Positions 1 to 7,999 of a stretch of DNA of 62,563 nucleotides are shown here, piece after piece (within the stretch, counting starts at the first letter, position 1; each line of letters starts with the position of its first letter). A model generated the notes under the pieces. That model was not told where the DNA came from and did no database searches. It worked only from the letters and a program-made list of their open reading frames with translations. This DNA comes from Hydrogenophaga sp. (GTDB taxonomy: Bacteria; Pseudomonadota; Gammaproteobacteria; Burkholderiales; Burkholderiaceae_C). The DNA lies in assembly GCF_030373225.1 (NCBI RefSeq), contig NZ_JAUCZG010000028.1:1-62563 (forward strand), given 5' to 3'. The position numbers were made by a program, and so were the translations under genes.

Positions 1-77
1 GGCGCCGGGCCGCCCCAAGCCGGATCAGCCCCCTCGGGGGGCAGCGGACCACGCGAAGCGGGGGAGCGTGGGGGCCA
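1..77 (-). repeat. Dispersed intergenic repeat, copy A
   Basis: Non-coding DNA downstream of the LuxR-type gene. Read on the minus strand it contains a C-run, a 'gcttcgcgt' block and a C-run/G-run palindrome, the same order of blocks as at 18421-18499 and 21519-21608. All copies lie at gene ends. It is probably a short palindromic repeat family of this genome that may also act in transcription termination; the function is inferred. Confidence 0.55.
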
Positions 78-82
78 CGCCC

Positions 83-751
83 CTAAATCAGACCGATCCA
101 GCAAGCCCGCTGCACGGCGGCCAGCTTGTTGTCGGTCTTGAGCTTGGCCATGGCGTTGGCCAGGTGGTAGTTCACCGTCCGTTCGGAACAGTCCATGCGC
201 AAGGCCGTTTCACGCGCCGTCAGGCCTTCGAAGGCCATGTTCAGGCTCTCCAGCTCGCGCGGGCTCAGGTTGACCCGGGCTTCGGCGATGGCGCGGCGCA
301 ACATCGGCCAGATGTTGAATGCCGACCAGGCCAGCGCAGCCGCCTCGGAACGATCGGCGAAGGCGCGCGGGCTGAACATGAAGCACTCGAACGCGCGCCC
401 GGCCGGCAGGCTGAACGCCACCCTCACCAAGGTCTGGTGGCCGTGCGCCAGCCACAGGCGTCGCCACCGGCTCGATTGTTCAAAAACCGATTTGGATATG
501 TCCTGCCACGCCACCAGCGGCGCATCGCTGTCGCGCCAGCTGGCGCCAAAGTCGGCGCTGTCGGCCAGTGCCTGCGCGGCCGACAGCAGACGGGGCGGGT
601 GGACCGCCAGCACTTCCCGCTCTTCCCGGCCGCCGGTGGGCACCGGACCGAGCACCATCACGGCTTCCACACCCTGGTCGTGCAAGGCACACACCCAGTC
701 CGCCAGGATGCTGTCCAGGCTCACGCTGTCAAAGTTGACAGGCAAGGTCAT
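83..751 (-). CDS. LuxR-family transcriptional regulator (possible quorum-sensing LuxR solo)
   Basis: A 222-residue protein. The last ~60 residues form a LuxR-type helix-turn-helix: LSPRELE, then LTARETA, then SERTVNYHLANAMAKL. The N-terminal ~155 residues have the length and aromatic content of an autoinducer-binding domain but no motif I can assign to a ligand. Only one ATG (751) gives this length; further upstream the frame runs antisense into the kinase gene. The gene is divergent from the sensor kinase across a 96-bp gap, and the locus contains a lux-box-like palindrome upstream of cqsA, so it is a natural candidate to bind there. No luxI-type synthase is visible. The family call is firm; the ligand and target are inferred. 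Confidence 0.82.
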   Translation of the reverse strand: MTLPVNFDSVSLDSILADWVCALHDQGVEAVMVLGPVPTGGREEREVLAVHPPRLLSAAQALADSADFGASWRDSDAPLVAWQDISKSVFEQSSRWRRLWLAHGHQTLVRVAFSLPAGRAFECFMFSPRAFADRSEAAALAWSAFNIWPMLRRAIAEARVNLSPRELESLNMAFEGLTARETALRMDCSERTVNYHLANAMAKLKTDNKLAAVQRACWIGLI

Positions 752-847
752 GACCGCAAACACTCTGTTGCAGACACAATGGGCCCGGCGCCGGGGCAAC
801 CCATGGGGGCAGTGGTTGTTCTGCAGTTCAAGGAGTACATATTGCCG

Positions 848-2167
848 ATGGACCGGTTGAGGTTGCTCAGCGCCAAGGCGCGTTTGTGGCGTTGGTGGCT
901 GGACGAGGTGGTGAATGCGCCTCTGGAGCCGATTCTGCACCCATCGCGCGCCCGGCTGCAGTATCTGGGCGCCTTCACGATCCTCGGACACCTCGCCTTC
1001 GGCTGGATCTGGATCGCCTTGCTGCCGCAGCCCTACGAGAACCTGGGCACACGCCTGGCCATGGCCAGCCTGGGCATTCCGCTGCTGGTCGACCTGATCA
1101 ACCGCGATCTCACGTCGAAAGCCACCCTGTGGATCTATTCGGCAACCTGCTGGTTGCAGTTGCCGATGTTCTTTTCCCTGATGTACTGGCTCAATGGCGG
1201 CAACGCCGTGTGGCTCGCCTCCATGGCCTGCATGCTGGTGATCTATTACCACCTCACCGACTGGCGCCTGGCGACGCTGGGTGTGGTGGCTGGCGTGATC
1301 GCGAGCATGGGGATGGCCCACACCATGCAGGCCGGTTTCGGCACAGAAGCCACACAGGCCGACCACCTGGTGGTGCTGGCTTTCGCCTGGGGCGCCGCAC
1401 TCGTGCTGGGCGCTTCCAGCGCCAACCTGCGACGCACCCGCCTGATCAACACCCTCAGCACCATGGGCGTGATGGCGCACGAACTGCGCACGCCGCTGGC
1501 CACGGTCCACCTGATGGGTGACGTGTTGCGCAACCTCTCGCAGCACGATCTGCCGGAGTCCAGGCAGAAGAAGTTCGACGAACTGGCCACCCGCCTGCAA
1601 AACCTGGTGCGCAGCATGAACCGCCAGATCGACACCCAGATCTCCAACGCACAGCTGACCCGGCTGCCGCGCGACCAGTCGTTGATCCAGGCGGCCGAGC
1701 TGGTGCAGGAGGTGGTGCTGAACTATCCGTACCGGTCATCGCGCGAGCGCGACTGCGTGCTGGTGCACATCCAGCAGGACTTCCAGTTCGTGGCATCGCG
1801 CCAACTGTTTTCGCAGGTGCTCACCAACCTGCTGAAAAACGCACTGCACGCGCTGGCCTCGGCCAGCCAGGCACCGAGCCCCGGCGACCTCCGGGTGGAC
1901 GTCGGCGTGCATCACGGAAAGGGCCGCATTGCAGTATCTGACGACGGAATCGGCATTGCTCACGACCAGCAGGCGAGAATCTTCGAGCCGTTCTTCTCGA
2001 CGCTGGCAGGTGCCGGCAACGGACTGGGTCTCACGTTCTGCAAAAACGTGGTGGAAGCCGCCCGGGGAAGCCTGAGCGTGCACTCCGAGCCCGGACTGGG
2101 CGCGGTCTTCATGATCGATCTCCCAATGAACAAACCGACTGTCCCCGCTCCCGTTTCTCCACGCTGA
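848..2167 (+). CDS. lqsS: Membrane sensor histidine kinase, CqsS/LqsS-like
   Basis: A 439-residue kinase. Residues ~35-190 hold about six hydrophobic segments with no large periplasmic domain, as in the alpha-hydroxyketone sensors CqsS/LqsS. The H-box is 'MAHELRTPLATV' with the phospho-accepting His at 211, followed by an N-box (NLLKNALHAL), a G1 box (DDGIGI) and a G2 box (GAGNGLGL). It is followed after 7 bp by a receiver gene, and a CqsA-type synthase lies beyond, so its signal is probably the synthase product. The AAGGAG at 830-835 is 12 nt from the ATG at 848; an in-frame TTG at 842 has better spacing and may be the true start. It lacks the fused receiver domain found in Vibrio CqsS. Confidence 0.85.
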   Translation: MDRLRLLSAKARLWRWWLDEVVNAPLEPILHPSRARLQYLGAFTILGHLAFGWIWIALLPQPYENLGTRLAMASLGIPLLVDLINRDLTSKATLWIYSATCWLQLPMFFSLMYWLNGGNAVWLASMACMLVIYYHLTDWRLATLGVVAGVIASMGMAHTMQAGFGTEATQADHLVVLAFAWGAALVLGASSANLRRTRLINTLSTMGVMAHELRTPLATVHLMGDVLRNLSQHDLPESRQKKFDELATRLQNLVRSMNRQIDTQISNAQLTRLPRDQSLIQAAELVQEVVLNYPYRSSRERDCVLVHIQQDFQFVASRQLFSQVLTNLLKNALHALASASQAPSPGDLRVDVGVHHGKGRIAVSDDGIGIAHDQQARIFEPFFSTLAGAGNGLGLTFCKNVVEAARGSLSVHSEPGLGAVFMIDLPMNKPTVPAPVSPR

Positions 2168-2174
2168 CCACCCG

Positions 2175-3161
2175 ATGGCTCTGACGATTCCCCTTTTTCA
2201 CCGTCCCGGCAGCATCCTGTTCCTCGACGACGACACCGACTACCTCGACATGCTCGGGCTGGTGATTCCGACGCACTGGCAGGTGGAACTGTTTTCCCGT
2301 CCGTCCGGCTTCTCGAGCCGCATGCAGCAGGAGCCGGCCCGCTGGGAGGCCGACGCCATGGTGCAGTTGCAGATGCTCGAGCGCTGGCGACAGGGCCAGC
2401 CGCTGCTGCCGCAGATCCTGCGCTACTGGGCGGTGAACCCATCGCGCTACCAGTTGGTCAAGACCTGCGTGGTCGACTACGCCATGCCGGGAACCGATGG
2501 GCTCAAAGTGCTCAACACCCTGCTCGACTGGCCCGGCTCGCGAGTGCTGCTGACCGGGCAGGCCGACGAGCAGATTGCGATCCAGGCCTTCAACAACGGC
2601 CTGATCGACCAGTTCGTGCCCAAGCAGACCGCCGACATCACGCGCCACCTGCTGGGTGTGCTGCGCAAGTTGATGCATGCCCCGCATCCCCGGCTCAACA
2701 CGCTGTGGCGCAGCGCCTTGCAGCCATCACAACAGTCGCTGCTGCAGATTCCGTCGGTGGCCCAGGCCCTGCAAGCGTTCACGAGCCAGAACTGGGTGGA
2801 ATACGTGGTGGTGGGTGAGCCGTTCGGCCTGATGGGACTCGACGCCGCGGGTGGCTGCCACTGGCTGCAACTCGAGCCCACCAGCAGCCTGGGCGATCTG
2901 GCCGAGCTGGCCGGATCGGCCGGGCTCGGCTTCGACATGATCCGTGCGGTGCAGGCCGGTCAACAGCTCGCGGCGGTGGAGCTGCACCAGCAGCTCGGCC
3001 TGGCGGGTCCGATCCGCACCGCACCGGCGTTCGGGCTGGGCGAGGACAAGCTCATCACGGGCGCGGTGTTCTCGCTCGATACCGGCGATCTGCCGCAGCC
3101 GATCTATGGCTACCGGCGTTTTCTGGACGCCGAAGGCCATCGCGTCGTTCAGGACAACTGA
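2175..3161 (+). CDS. lqsR: LqsR-like response regulator with an inserted receiver domain
   Basis: A 328-residue protein. It starts with a receiver domain: acidic cluster 'FLDDDTDYLDML' at 17-27, phospho-acceptor in 'CVVDYAMPGTDG' (Asp 101), and the conserved Lys in 'FVPKQ'. The acceptor lies ~45 residues later than the usual Asp ~54 because of an insertion between the acidic pocket and the acceptor; Legionella LqsR has its acceptor at about the same late position. The C-terminal ~170 residues contain no DNA-binding motif I recognise. It is co-transcribed with the kinase (7-bp gap) and its end overlaps the end of convergent cqsA by 13 bp. It probably relays the signal through an unusual output rather than direct promoter binding. 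Confidence 0.82.
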   Translation: MALTIPLFHRPGSILFLDDDTDYLDMLGLVIPTHWQVELFSRPSGFSSRMQQEPARWEADAMVQLQMLERWRQGQPLLPQILRYWAVNPSRYQLVKTCVVDYAMPGTDGLKVLNTLLDWPGSRVLLTGQADEQIAIQAFNNGLIDQFVPKQTADITRHLLGVLRKLMHAPHPRLNTLWRSALQPSQQSLLQIPSVAQALQAFTSQNWVEYVVVGEPFGLMGLDAAGGCHWLQLEPTSSLGDLAELAGSAGLGFDMIRAVQAGQQLAAVELHQQLGLAGPIRTAPAFGLGEDKLITGAVFSLDTGDLPQPIYGYRRFLDAEGHRVVQDN

Positions 3162-4396
3162 GCGCAGGCCGCGCGGGCGCGCCGCGCGATCGGCCAGTCC
3201 CAGGGCTTGACGATCGGTGCCACCTCGCGCGCCGCAGCGGCCACGTGGTCGAGCTCGGCCCCGGTGAGCGCGGCATGCAGGGTCAGGCGCACCATCGTGC
3301 GGTTGCGGCTGGTTGCCGGTGCGCAGAACACCGCACCGAACACGTCGCGCTCCTCCAGCAGGTCACGCAGCACCATGGTGGCGGGTTCGGTGCCCGCTTC
3401 CAGCGCGATGATCTGCTCGGTGCCCTGGTGGATCGGATAGCCCAGGTCGCTGAGCATGCCGCGCAACTGGCGGGTATGGGCGTGCAGCCGCTCGCGCTCG
3501 GTATCGCTTTGCCGAATCACCTCCAGCGTGGCGTCGAGCGCGGCGATCTCGTGCGGCAACAGGCAGGAGCTGAACATGTTGGGGTAGCTGGTGCTCAGCA
3601 CGTAGTTGCGCATGGCCGAAGGCACGCTGAGAAATCCGGCGCGCCCGGCAAACGCCTTGGCCAGGCTGGCGGTGATGAAGTGCACGCGATGGGCCAGGCC
3701 GAGCTCGGCGCAGAGTCCGGCCCCCTGGGGTCCGTGGGTGCCCAGCGAATGCGATTCGTCCACCAGCGTCATGCAGCCCCGACGCTCGGCCACTTCGACG
3801 ATCTGCACCAGTGGCGACAGCGCCCCGGTGGTGCTGTAGACCGAGTCGACCACGATCAGACCGGCACCGTGGCGCTGCACCAGCCGCTCCAGGTGATCGG
3901 CATCGTTGTGGCGGAAGGGGTAGGTCGTGGCGCCAGCGCGGCGCGCGCCCTCCCACAGCGAGGTGTGGGCCAGCGTGTCCATGTAGATCACGGTCTTGTC
4001 GTCGGCGATCGACTGCAGCAGGCCCAGGTTGGCGGCATAACCCGACTGGCAGATCAGACCGTCCTCCTGTCCCAGCATTCGTGCGAGCTTGAGTTCCAGC
4101 TGGCGCGCGGGGTGTTCGTCAAGCAGGAACACGCCCGACTGGATGACGAACTCGGCGTCGGTCCTGATGGCAAGTGTCTGTGCCTGCACGATGTCCGGAT
4201 GGCCGGTGAGACTGAGATAGTCGTTGCCATTGAGGCGAACGGCACCCGGGCCTGCCGCGCGCCCGTGCAGCAGTGAGCGCCCGCTCCACAATGTGTCCCA
4301 GCGGTTGGTGAATTCGCGCTGGATGCGCCCGGCCAGATGGTCGGAGATCGGCGGGTGGGCGGGCGCTTTTTCGCGGGTGCAGGCCAACGACGTCAT
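3149..4396 (-). CDS. cqsA: CqsA-type alpha-hydroxyketone autoinducer synthase
   Basis: A 415-residue PLP-dependent aminotransferase of the alpha-oxoamine synthase group. It carries the signatures of CqsA/LqsA: 'LNGNDYLSLTGHP' near 55-67, 'LICQSGYAANLGLLQ', 'HTSLWEGARRAGA', 'RHGAGLIVVDSVYST', 'LVDESHSLGTHGP' (His 216 region) and 'FITASLAKAFAGRAG', where Lys 247 should bind PLP. Such enzymes condense an acyl-CoA with an amino-acid-derived substrate to give CAI-1/LAI-1-type signals. The shared motifs separate it from the 2-amino-3-ketobutyrate ligase and 8-amino-7-oxononanoate synthase relatives, and the kinase/receiver neighbours support the call. The ATG at 4396 has an AAAGGA ribosome site. 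The acyl-chain length of the product cannot be read from sequence. Confidence 0.93.
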   Translation of the reverse strand: MTSLACTREKAPAHPPISDHLAGRIQREFTNRWDTLWSGRSLLHGRAAGPGAVRLNGNDYLSLTGHPDIVQAQTLAIRTDAEFVIQSGVFLLDEHPARQLELKLARMLGQEDGLICQSGYAANLGLLQSIADDKTVIYMDTLAHTSLWEGARRAGATTYPFRHNDADHLERLVQRHGAGLIVVDSVYSTTGALSPLVQIVEVAERRGCMTLVDESHSLGTHGPQGAGLCAELGLAHRVHFITASLAKAFAGRAGFLSVPSAMRNYVLSTSYPNMFSSCLLPHEIAALDATLEVIRQSDTERERLHAHTRQLRGMLSDLGYPIHQGTEQIIALEAGTEPATMVLRDLLEERDVFGAVFCAPATSRNRTMVRLTLHAALTGAELDHVAAAAREVAPIVKPWDWPIARRARAACAQLS

Positions 4397-4459
4397 GGGG
4401 CAATCCTTTGGAAACGGAAAACCCCATTGAAAAAAGAAATGTGTAAAAAGTCACGGCCA

Positions 4460-4479
4460 CCCTGTCAGGCCTGACAGGG
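4460..4479. promoter_or_regulatory. Lux-box-like 20-bp perfect palindrome upstream of cqsA
   Basis: CCCTGTCAGG followed by CCTGACAGGG, a perfect 10+10 palindrome centred 73 bp before the cqsA ATG. Length, symmetry and CTG...CAG edges match LuxR-family operators. Reading toward cqsA, a -10-like TACACA lies at 4445-4440, with a T-rich alternative slightly downstream, which would put the palindrome centre near -37 to -44, where LuxR-type activators usually bind. With a LuxR-type gene in the same locus, a direct control link is plausible. It could instead be the operator of another regulator. Confidence 0.6.
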
Positions 4480-4558
4480 GTTGTGAATCTTTCTTATCAG
4501 TTCAGACGCATGCAACCCGACCGGCGGTTGGCGCACCGCTGGAGACCGGCCCTCGCAG

Positions 4559-5683
4559 TCAGTTCTGCCGCCAGGGCAGTCCCCGCTGGCGCCAGCCGCC
4601 AGATTGACCCCGGTGGGCATGCGCGTCCGGGTCGCCTTCAAACCCCTCCAGGATGTTGTAGGCCTCCAACCCGAGTTCGGTGGCGCGCCTGGCCGCTGCG
4701 ATGGAACGCACGCCGCTGCGGCACAGCAGAACGATCTTCATGCCGCCCGCGGCCTGACGCACCTGGGCGTCGAAATCGGGGTTCATCACCATGCCGGGCC
4801 ACTGCTTCCAGGCCACCGGCACGGCGCCGGGCACGAAGCCCACCCACTCGCGCTCGGCGTCGGTGCGCACATCCACCAGCACCGCCTCGCCGGCCTGCAC
4901 CCACTGCCAGGCCAAGGGCGGCGTCACATCGCCAGCGTAACTGCCGGCATGCGGGCCGGCGGCGGGCCGCGGCTCCAGCAGCGACGCACCGCCCGCGTCC
5001 TGGCGTTGTCCGGACCTCTGGTTGGCCGGCACCGCCTCGTCGATGCGTCGGGGCTTGGGCAGGTTCAGCGCCTCCATCAGCGCCACGAACTCGGCTTCGG
5101 TCTTGCCCGCCACGCGCCCGTTGTGCTGTTTCTCGGCGCCGATGGTGGAGTGATGGCGCCCGTGGTAGTCGTGCCCCGGCCACACGAGGGTGTCGTCGGG
5201 CAGGTCGAACAGCACCTGGGTGATGCTGTGGTACAGCGCCTGGGCACTGCCCGACTGGAAATCGGTGCGACCGCATCCACCGATCAGCAGCGTGTCGCCG
5301 GTGAAGACATGGTGGCGCCAGACCAGGCACATGCTGCCGGCGGTGTGGCCGGGCGTGTGCAGTGCGCGCAGCACCTCGCCGCCAAAGCTCAGGGTGTCGC
5401 CATGGGCCAGTTGCACACCGGCCGTGCCGATGTCGCACCCCTGGGGAGCAGCGGTTTTGGCGCCGGCCAGTTCGGCCAGCTTGCCGGCGCTGGTGATGTG
5501 ATCGGCATGCGCATGGGTCTCCACCGTCCACACGAGCTTGAGGCCGTATTCGCGCAGGGTGGCCAGATCGCGCTCGATCTGGTCGTCCACCGGATCGATG
5601 ATCAGGGCATCGCGCGTGGTCTGGTCGAAGAGCACGTAGGTGAAGGTGCTGGACTCGGGGTCGAAGAGCTGGATGGGTTTCAT
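4559..5683 (-). CDS. Persulfide dioxygenase-rhodanese fusion (PRF/CstB-like)
   Basis: A 374-residue protein with two domains. Residues 1-~235 are an ETHE1-like metallo-beta-lactamase fold: THAHADH at 56-62, HTPGHTAGSMCLV at 109-121, FTGDTLL at 127-133, and a late PGHDYHGR. Residues ~255-365 are a rhodanese domain with active-site loop 'LLCRSGVRS' (Cys 321). The dioxygenase oxidises glutathione persulfide to sulfite and the rhodanese exchanges sulfane sulfur with thiosulfate, so the fusion detoxifies sulfide. It stands alone between cqsA and the TRAP operon. A rhodanese with CRSGVRS suits reaction with small thiols. Confidence 0.9.
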   Translation of the reverse strand: MKPIQLFDPESSTFTYVLFDQTTRDALIIDPVDDQIERDLATLREYGLKLVWTVETHAHADHITSAGKLAELAGAKTAAPQGCDIGTAGVQLAHGDTLSFGGEVLRALHTPGHTAGSMCLVWRHHVFTGDTLLIGGCGRTDFQSGSAQALYHSITQVLFDLPDDTLVWPGHDYHGRHHSTIGAEKQHNGRVAGKTEAEFVALMEALNLPKPRRIDEAVPANQRSGQRQDAGGASLLEPRPAAGPHAGSYAGDVTPPLAWQWVQAGEAVLVDVRTDAEREWVGFVPGAVPVAWKQWPGMVMNPDFDAQVRQAAGGMKIVLLCRSGVRSIAAARRATELGLEAYNILEGFEGDPDAHAHRGQSGGWRQRGLPWRQN

Positions 5684-6005
5684 GGAGGCTCCGGGGCAGT
5701 TCAGGAAAATCGGGCGAGCAGACCGGTCAGGGCCTCAGACGGCACATCACTTTGCACGATCACACAGGCCGCCCATCTGAAAAAGGTCTTGTCCAGCGCC
5801 TTGCTCGCCGCGATGCCTCTTTTGCGGTCGGCGTCGGGAGAGACCACCGCAGCGTTTGGCAAAGGCGGGTGTTGGGGTTCCGGTGGGAGGCCACCGCATG
5901 CCAGCAGAATGTCAATCGATTTTCGCCGTTTTAACTCCGCGGGCGCTGCGATCCGGCGTGCACGCACGGTGGATATTTACAACGTATGCAACAGGTCAAA
6001 AAAAT
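5684..6005. other. Gene-poor stretch between the sulfide fusion and the TRAP operon
   Basis: No convincing gene. A minus-strand frame at 5701-5967 (88 codons) has no ribosome site or recognisable motif and is probably spurious. The part next to 5684 should hold the promoter of the persulfide dioxygenase gene; its ribosome site (GGAGCC just upstream of the ATG) is visible but I see no clear promoter boxes. Confidence 0.5.
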
Positions 6006-6036
6006 ATTGACGCCCCCATGTGTCAATTTGTTTTTA
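6006..6036 (+). promoter_or_regulatory. Putative promoter with overlapping inverted repeat upstream of dctP
   Basis: TTGACG at 6007-6012 and TTTTTA at 6031-6036, 18 bp apart, make a plausible sigma-70 promoter. The -35 is part of an inverted repeat ATTGAC (6006-6011) and GTCAAT (6022-6027) with a 10-bp spacer, in a local AT-rich patch, which looks like a repressor operator. No regulator gene is adjacent. The dctP start is ~150 bp downstream, so the leader is long. Confidence 0.4.
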
Positions 6037-6184
6037 GAAATCAAGCACCTGGGACAGTTAGGGGAAATGCCGATCGGGAAAACCCGAGCACGCGAAAGCC
6101 GGCTTGGCTGTGACCATCGCAGGAGACCCTGTCGGAATACCGACCTCCGTACCGGGGCAGCCCAGCAACATCACAGGAGACACA

Positions 6185-7348
6185 ATGACCCAAGTTCACG
6201 AAGACGCTCAATCTCAGGCCAGCAAGGCTCCCGACGCAAACCGCCGCCGCTTCTTTGGCAAAGCGGCCACGGCCGTGGTGGCTGCCCCCCTGATTGGCGC
6301 CCCCATGATTGCCATTGCTCAGGCCCCAGTGGTCTTCAAGATGCAGGGATCCTGGGGCCCCAACGAAATCTTCAGCGAAATGGCGCAGCAGTACGTCACC
6401 CGCGTGAATGAGATGTCCGGTGGCCGTTTGAAAATCGAATACTTGCCTGCGGGTGCCGTGGTCAAGCCTTTCGAGATCATTGATGCTGTGAGCAAAGGCG
6501 TGCTCGACGGCGGTCACCACGTCTCCGGGTACTGGTATGGAAAGTCCAAAGTGGCGTCCTTGTTCGGTACTGGCCCTGTCAATGGTGCCACCCCCGAAAT
6601 CGGGCTGAGCTGGATCCACACCGGTGGCGGCCAGCAACTGTGGGACAAGCTTGTGGCCAAGATGAACCTGAACGTCGTTGGCTTCTTCTCCTTCCCCATG
6701 CCCTCGCAACCGCTGGGATGGTTCAAGCAAGCCCCGCCGAAGACCGCCGCTGCGCTCAAGGGCTTCAAGTACCGCACCATCGGTCTGGCGGCCGACCTGA
6801 TGCAGGAACTGGGCATGGCCGTTGCACAGCTGCCCGGCGGTGAAATCGTTCCCGCCATGCAGCGCGGTGTGATCGACGCGTTCGAATTCAACAACCCCAC
6901 TGCCGACATGCGCTTTGGTGCACAAGACGTGTCCAAGTTCTATTCGATGGGCTCCTTTCACCAAGCCCAGGAATTCTTCGAGATCATTTTCAACAAGGAC
7001 AAGTACAACGCCTTGCCTGCGGACCTCAAGGCCATCCTGAAGTACGCTGCCGAAGCCGCTTCGACCGCCTCCACGGCCCTGGCTCACGAGAACTACTCGA
7101 AAGATCTGCAGGAGTTGATCGTCAAACACAAAGTCCAGGTGTCGCGCACCACCGCCGACGTGTACCAGGGTCAACTGGCCGCCTGGGACAAAGTCACGGC
7201 CAAGCTGGAGAAAGAAGTCGACATGTTCAAGGAAGTGAACGACTCCTTCAAGGCGTGGTCGCGGCGGGTGGGCTTCTACCACTTCACCAACGAAGCCAAC
7301 TACAAAATGGCTTTTGAGCACGTACAGAAAACCAAGCTTCCGGTCTAA
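6185..7348 (+). CDS. dctP: TRAP transporter substrate-binding protein (DctP family), Tat-exported
   Basis: 387 residues. The N-terminus has a twin-arginine signal (NRRRFFGKAA near 21-30, then a hydrophobic stretch ending AIAQA), so the protein is folded before export to the periplasm. The mature part has DctP-family features: 'MSGGRLKIEYLPAGAVV', 'VSKGVLDGGHHVSGYW', 'GFKYRTIGLAADLMQELG' and 'PGGEIVPAMQRGVIDAFEF', the Arg of the ligand-binding segment being in 'KYRTIG'. It supplies substrate to the DctQ/DctM membrane parts downstream. AGGAGA lies 7 bp before the ATG at 6185. The substrate is unknown; the amidase in the operon suggests an amide or a carboxylate derived from one. Confidence 0.93.
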   Translation: MTQVHEDAQSQASKAPDANRRRFFGKAATAVVAAPLIGAPMIAIAQAPVVFKMQGSWGPNEIFSEMAQQYVTRVNEMSGGRLKIEYLPAGAVVKPFEIIDAVSKGVLDGGHHVSGYWYGKSKVASLFGTGPVNGATPEIGLSWIHTGGGQQLWDKLVAKMNLNVVGFFSFPMPSQPLGWFKQAPPKTAAALKGFKYRTIGLAADLMQELGMAVAQLPGGEIVPAMQRGVIDAFEFNNPTADMRFGAQDVSKFYSMGSFHQAQEFFEIIFNKDKYNALPADLKAILKYAAEAASTASTALAHENYSKDLQELIVKHKVQVSRTTADVYQGQLAAWDKVTAKLEKEVDMFKEVNDSFKAWSRRVGFYHFTNEANYKMAFEHVQKTKLPV

Positions 7349-7365
7349 CGACTGGTACACACCCG

Positions 7366-7404
7366 AAGGCTGTCGGATCTGGTTCCGGCAGCCTTTGTTT
7401 TTGT
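7366..7404 (+). terminator. Intra-operon hairpin (attenuating terminator) after dctP
   Basis: An 11-bp stem, AAGGCTGTCGG (7366-7376) pairing with CCGGCAGCCTT (7385-7395) with one mismatch, is followed by TGTTTTTG. It lies between dctP and dctQ. TRAP operons often make more binding protein than membrane subunits, and a leaky terminator here would do that. Confidence 0.65.
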
Positions 7405-7423
7405 TGGGAAAGAGGTAGATCGC

Positions 7424-7999
7424 ATGGAACTCTGGATTCGCAGGATCGACGTATTGAGCAAATCGATCGGGCACGCTTTTTCGTGGTGTGTGCTGATATT
7501 GACCGCATCCACCTGTTACGAGGTATTCATGCGCTATGTGCTCAACAGCCCCAGCGTTTGGGCCTTTGACATGAGTTACATGATGTACGGCGCTTTGTTC
7601 ATGATGTCGGGCGCCTACGCTGTGTCGCGCAATTCGCATGTGCGCGGCGACTTTCTCTACCGCAAATGGTCCAACCGCACGCAGGCCAAAGTCGACCTGA
7701 CGTTGTATCTGGCGTTTTATTTCCCGGCCATTTTTGCAATGGTTTTCACCGGCGGTCAGTACGCCTTCGAAAGCGCGAGAATTCTGGAGTCCAGTGTGAA
7801 CAGCCCTGCTGGTGTACCAGTGTGGCCATTGAAGTCGGTCATATTTTTCGCTGGCCTGACCTTGTTGATCGCTGGCGCGGCCGAGGTGATGCGCTGCCTG
7901 GTGTGCATCCGCACCGGCGAGTGGTTGTCGCGAAGCGGCGACGTCGAAGAACTGGAACAGGTCCTGATCCAACAACACACCGAGAAGACCGCGTCATGA
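7424..7999 (+). CDS. dctQ: TRAP transporter small permease (DctQ family)
   Basis: 191 residues with four hydrophobic segments: ~19-37 (SWCVLILTASTCYEV), ~49-66, ~90-112 and ~127-150. The family motif region 'YEVFMRYVLNSPSVWAFDMSYMMYGALFMMSGAYAV' is intact. It forms the integral membrane complex with DctM. The ATG at 7424 has GAAAGAGG upstream. Its TGA overlaps the dctM ATG (ATGA), giving translational coupling of the two membrane subunits. Confidence 0.92.
   Translation: MELWIRRIDVLSKSIGHAFSWCVLILTASTCYEVFMRYVLNSPSVWAFDMSYMMYGALFMMSGAYAVSRNSHVRGDFLYRKWSNRTQAKVDLTLYLAFYFPAIFAMVFTGGQYAFESARILESSVNSPAGVPVWPLKSVIFFAGLTLLIAGAAEVMRCLVCIRTGEWLSRSGDVEELEQVLIQQHTEKTAS

Noticed and set aside
784..795. 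CCCGGCGCCGGG palindrome between luxR and the kinase as a second lux box
   Set aside because: Only 12 bp, all G/C, without the CTG...CAG edges; likely chance in GC-rich DNA.
5701..5967. An 88-codon minus-strand frame upstream of the TRAP operon
   Set aside because: No ribosome site, no conserved motif, and the region is better explained as promoter DNA.
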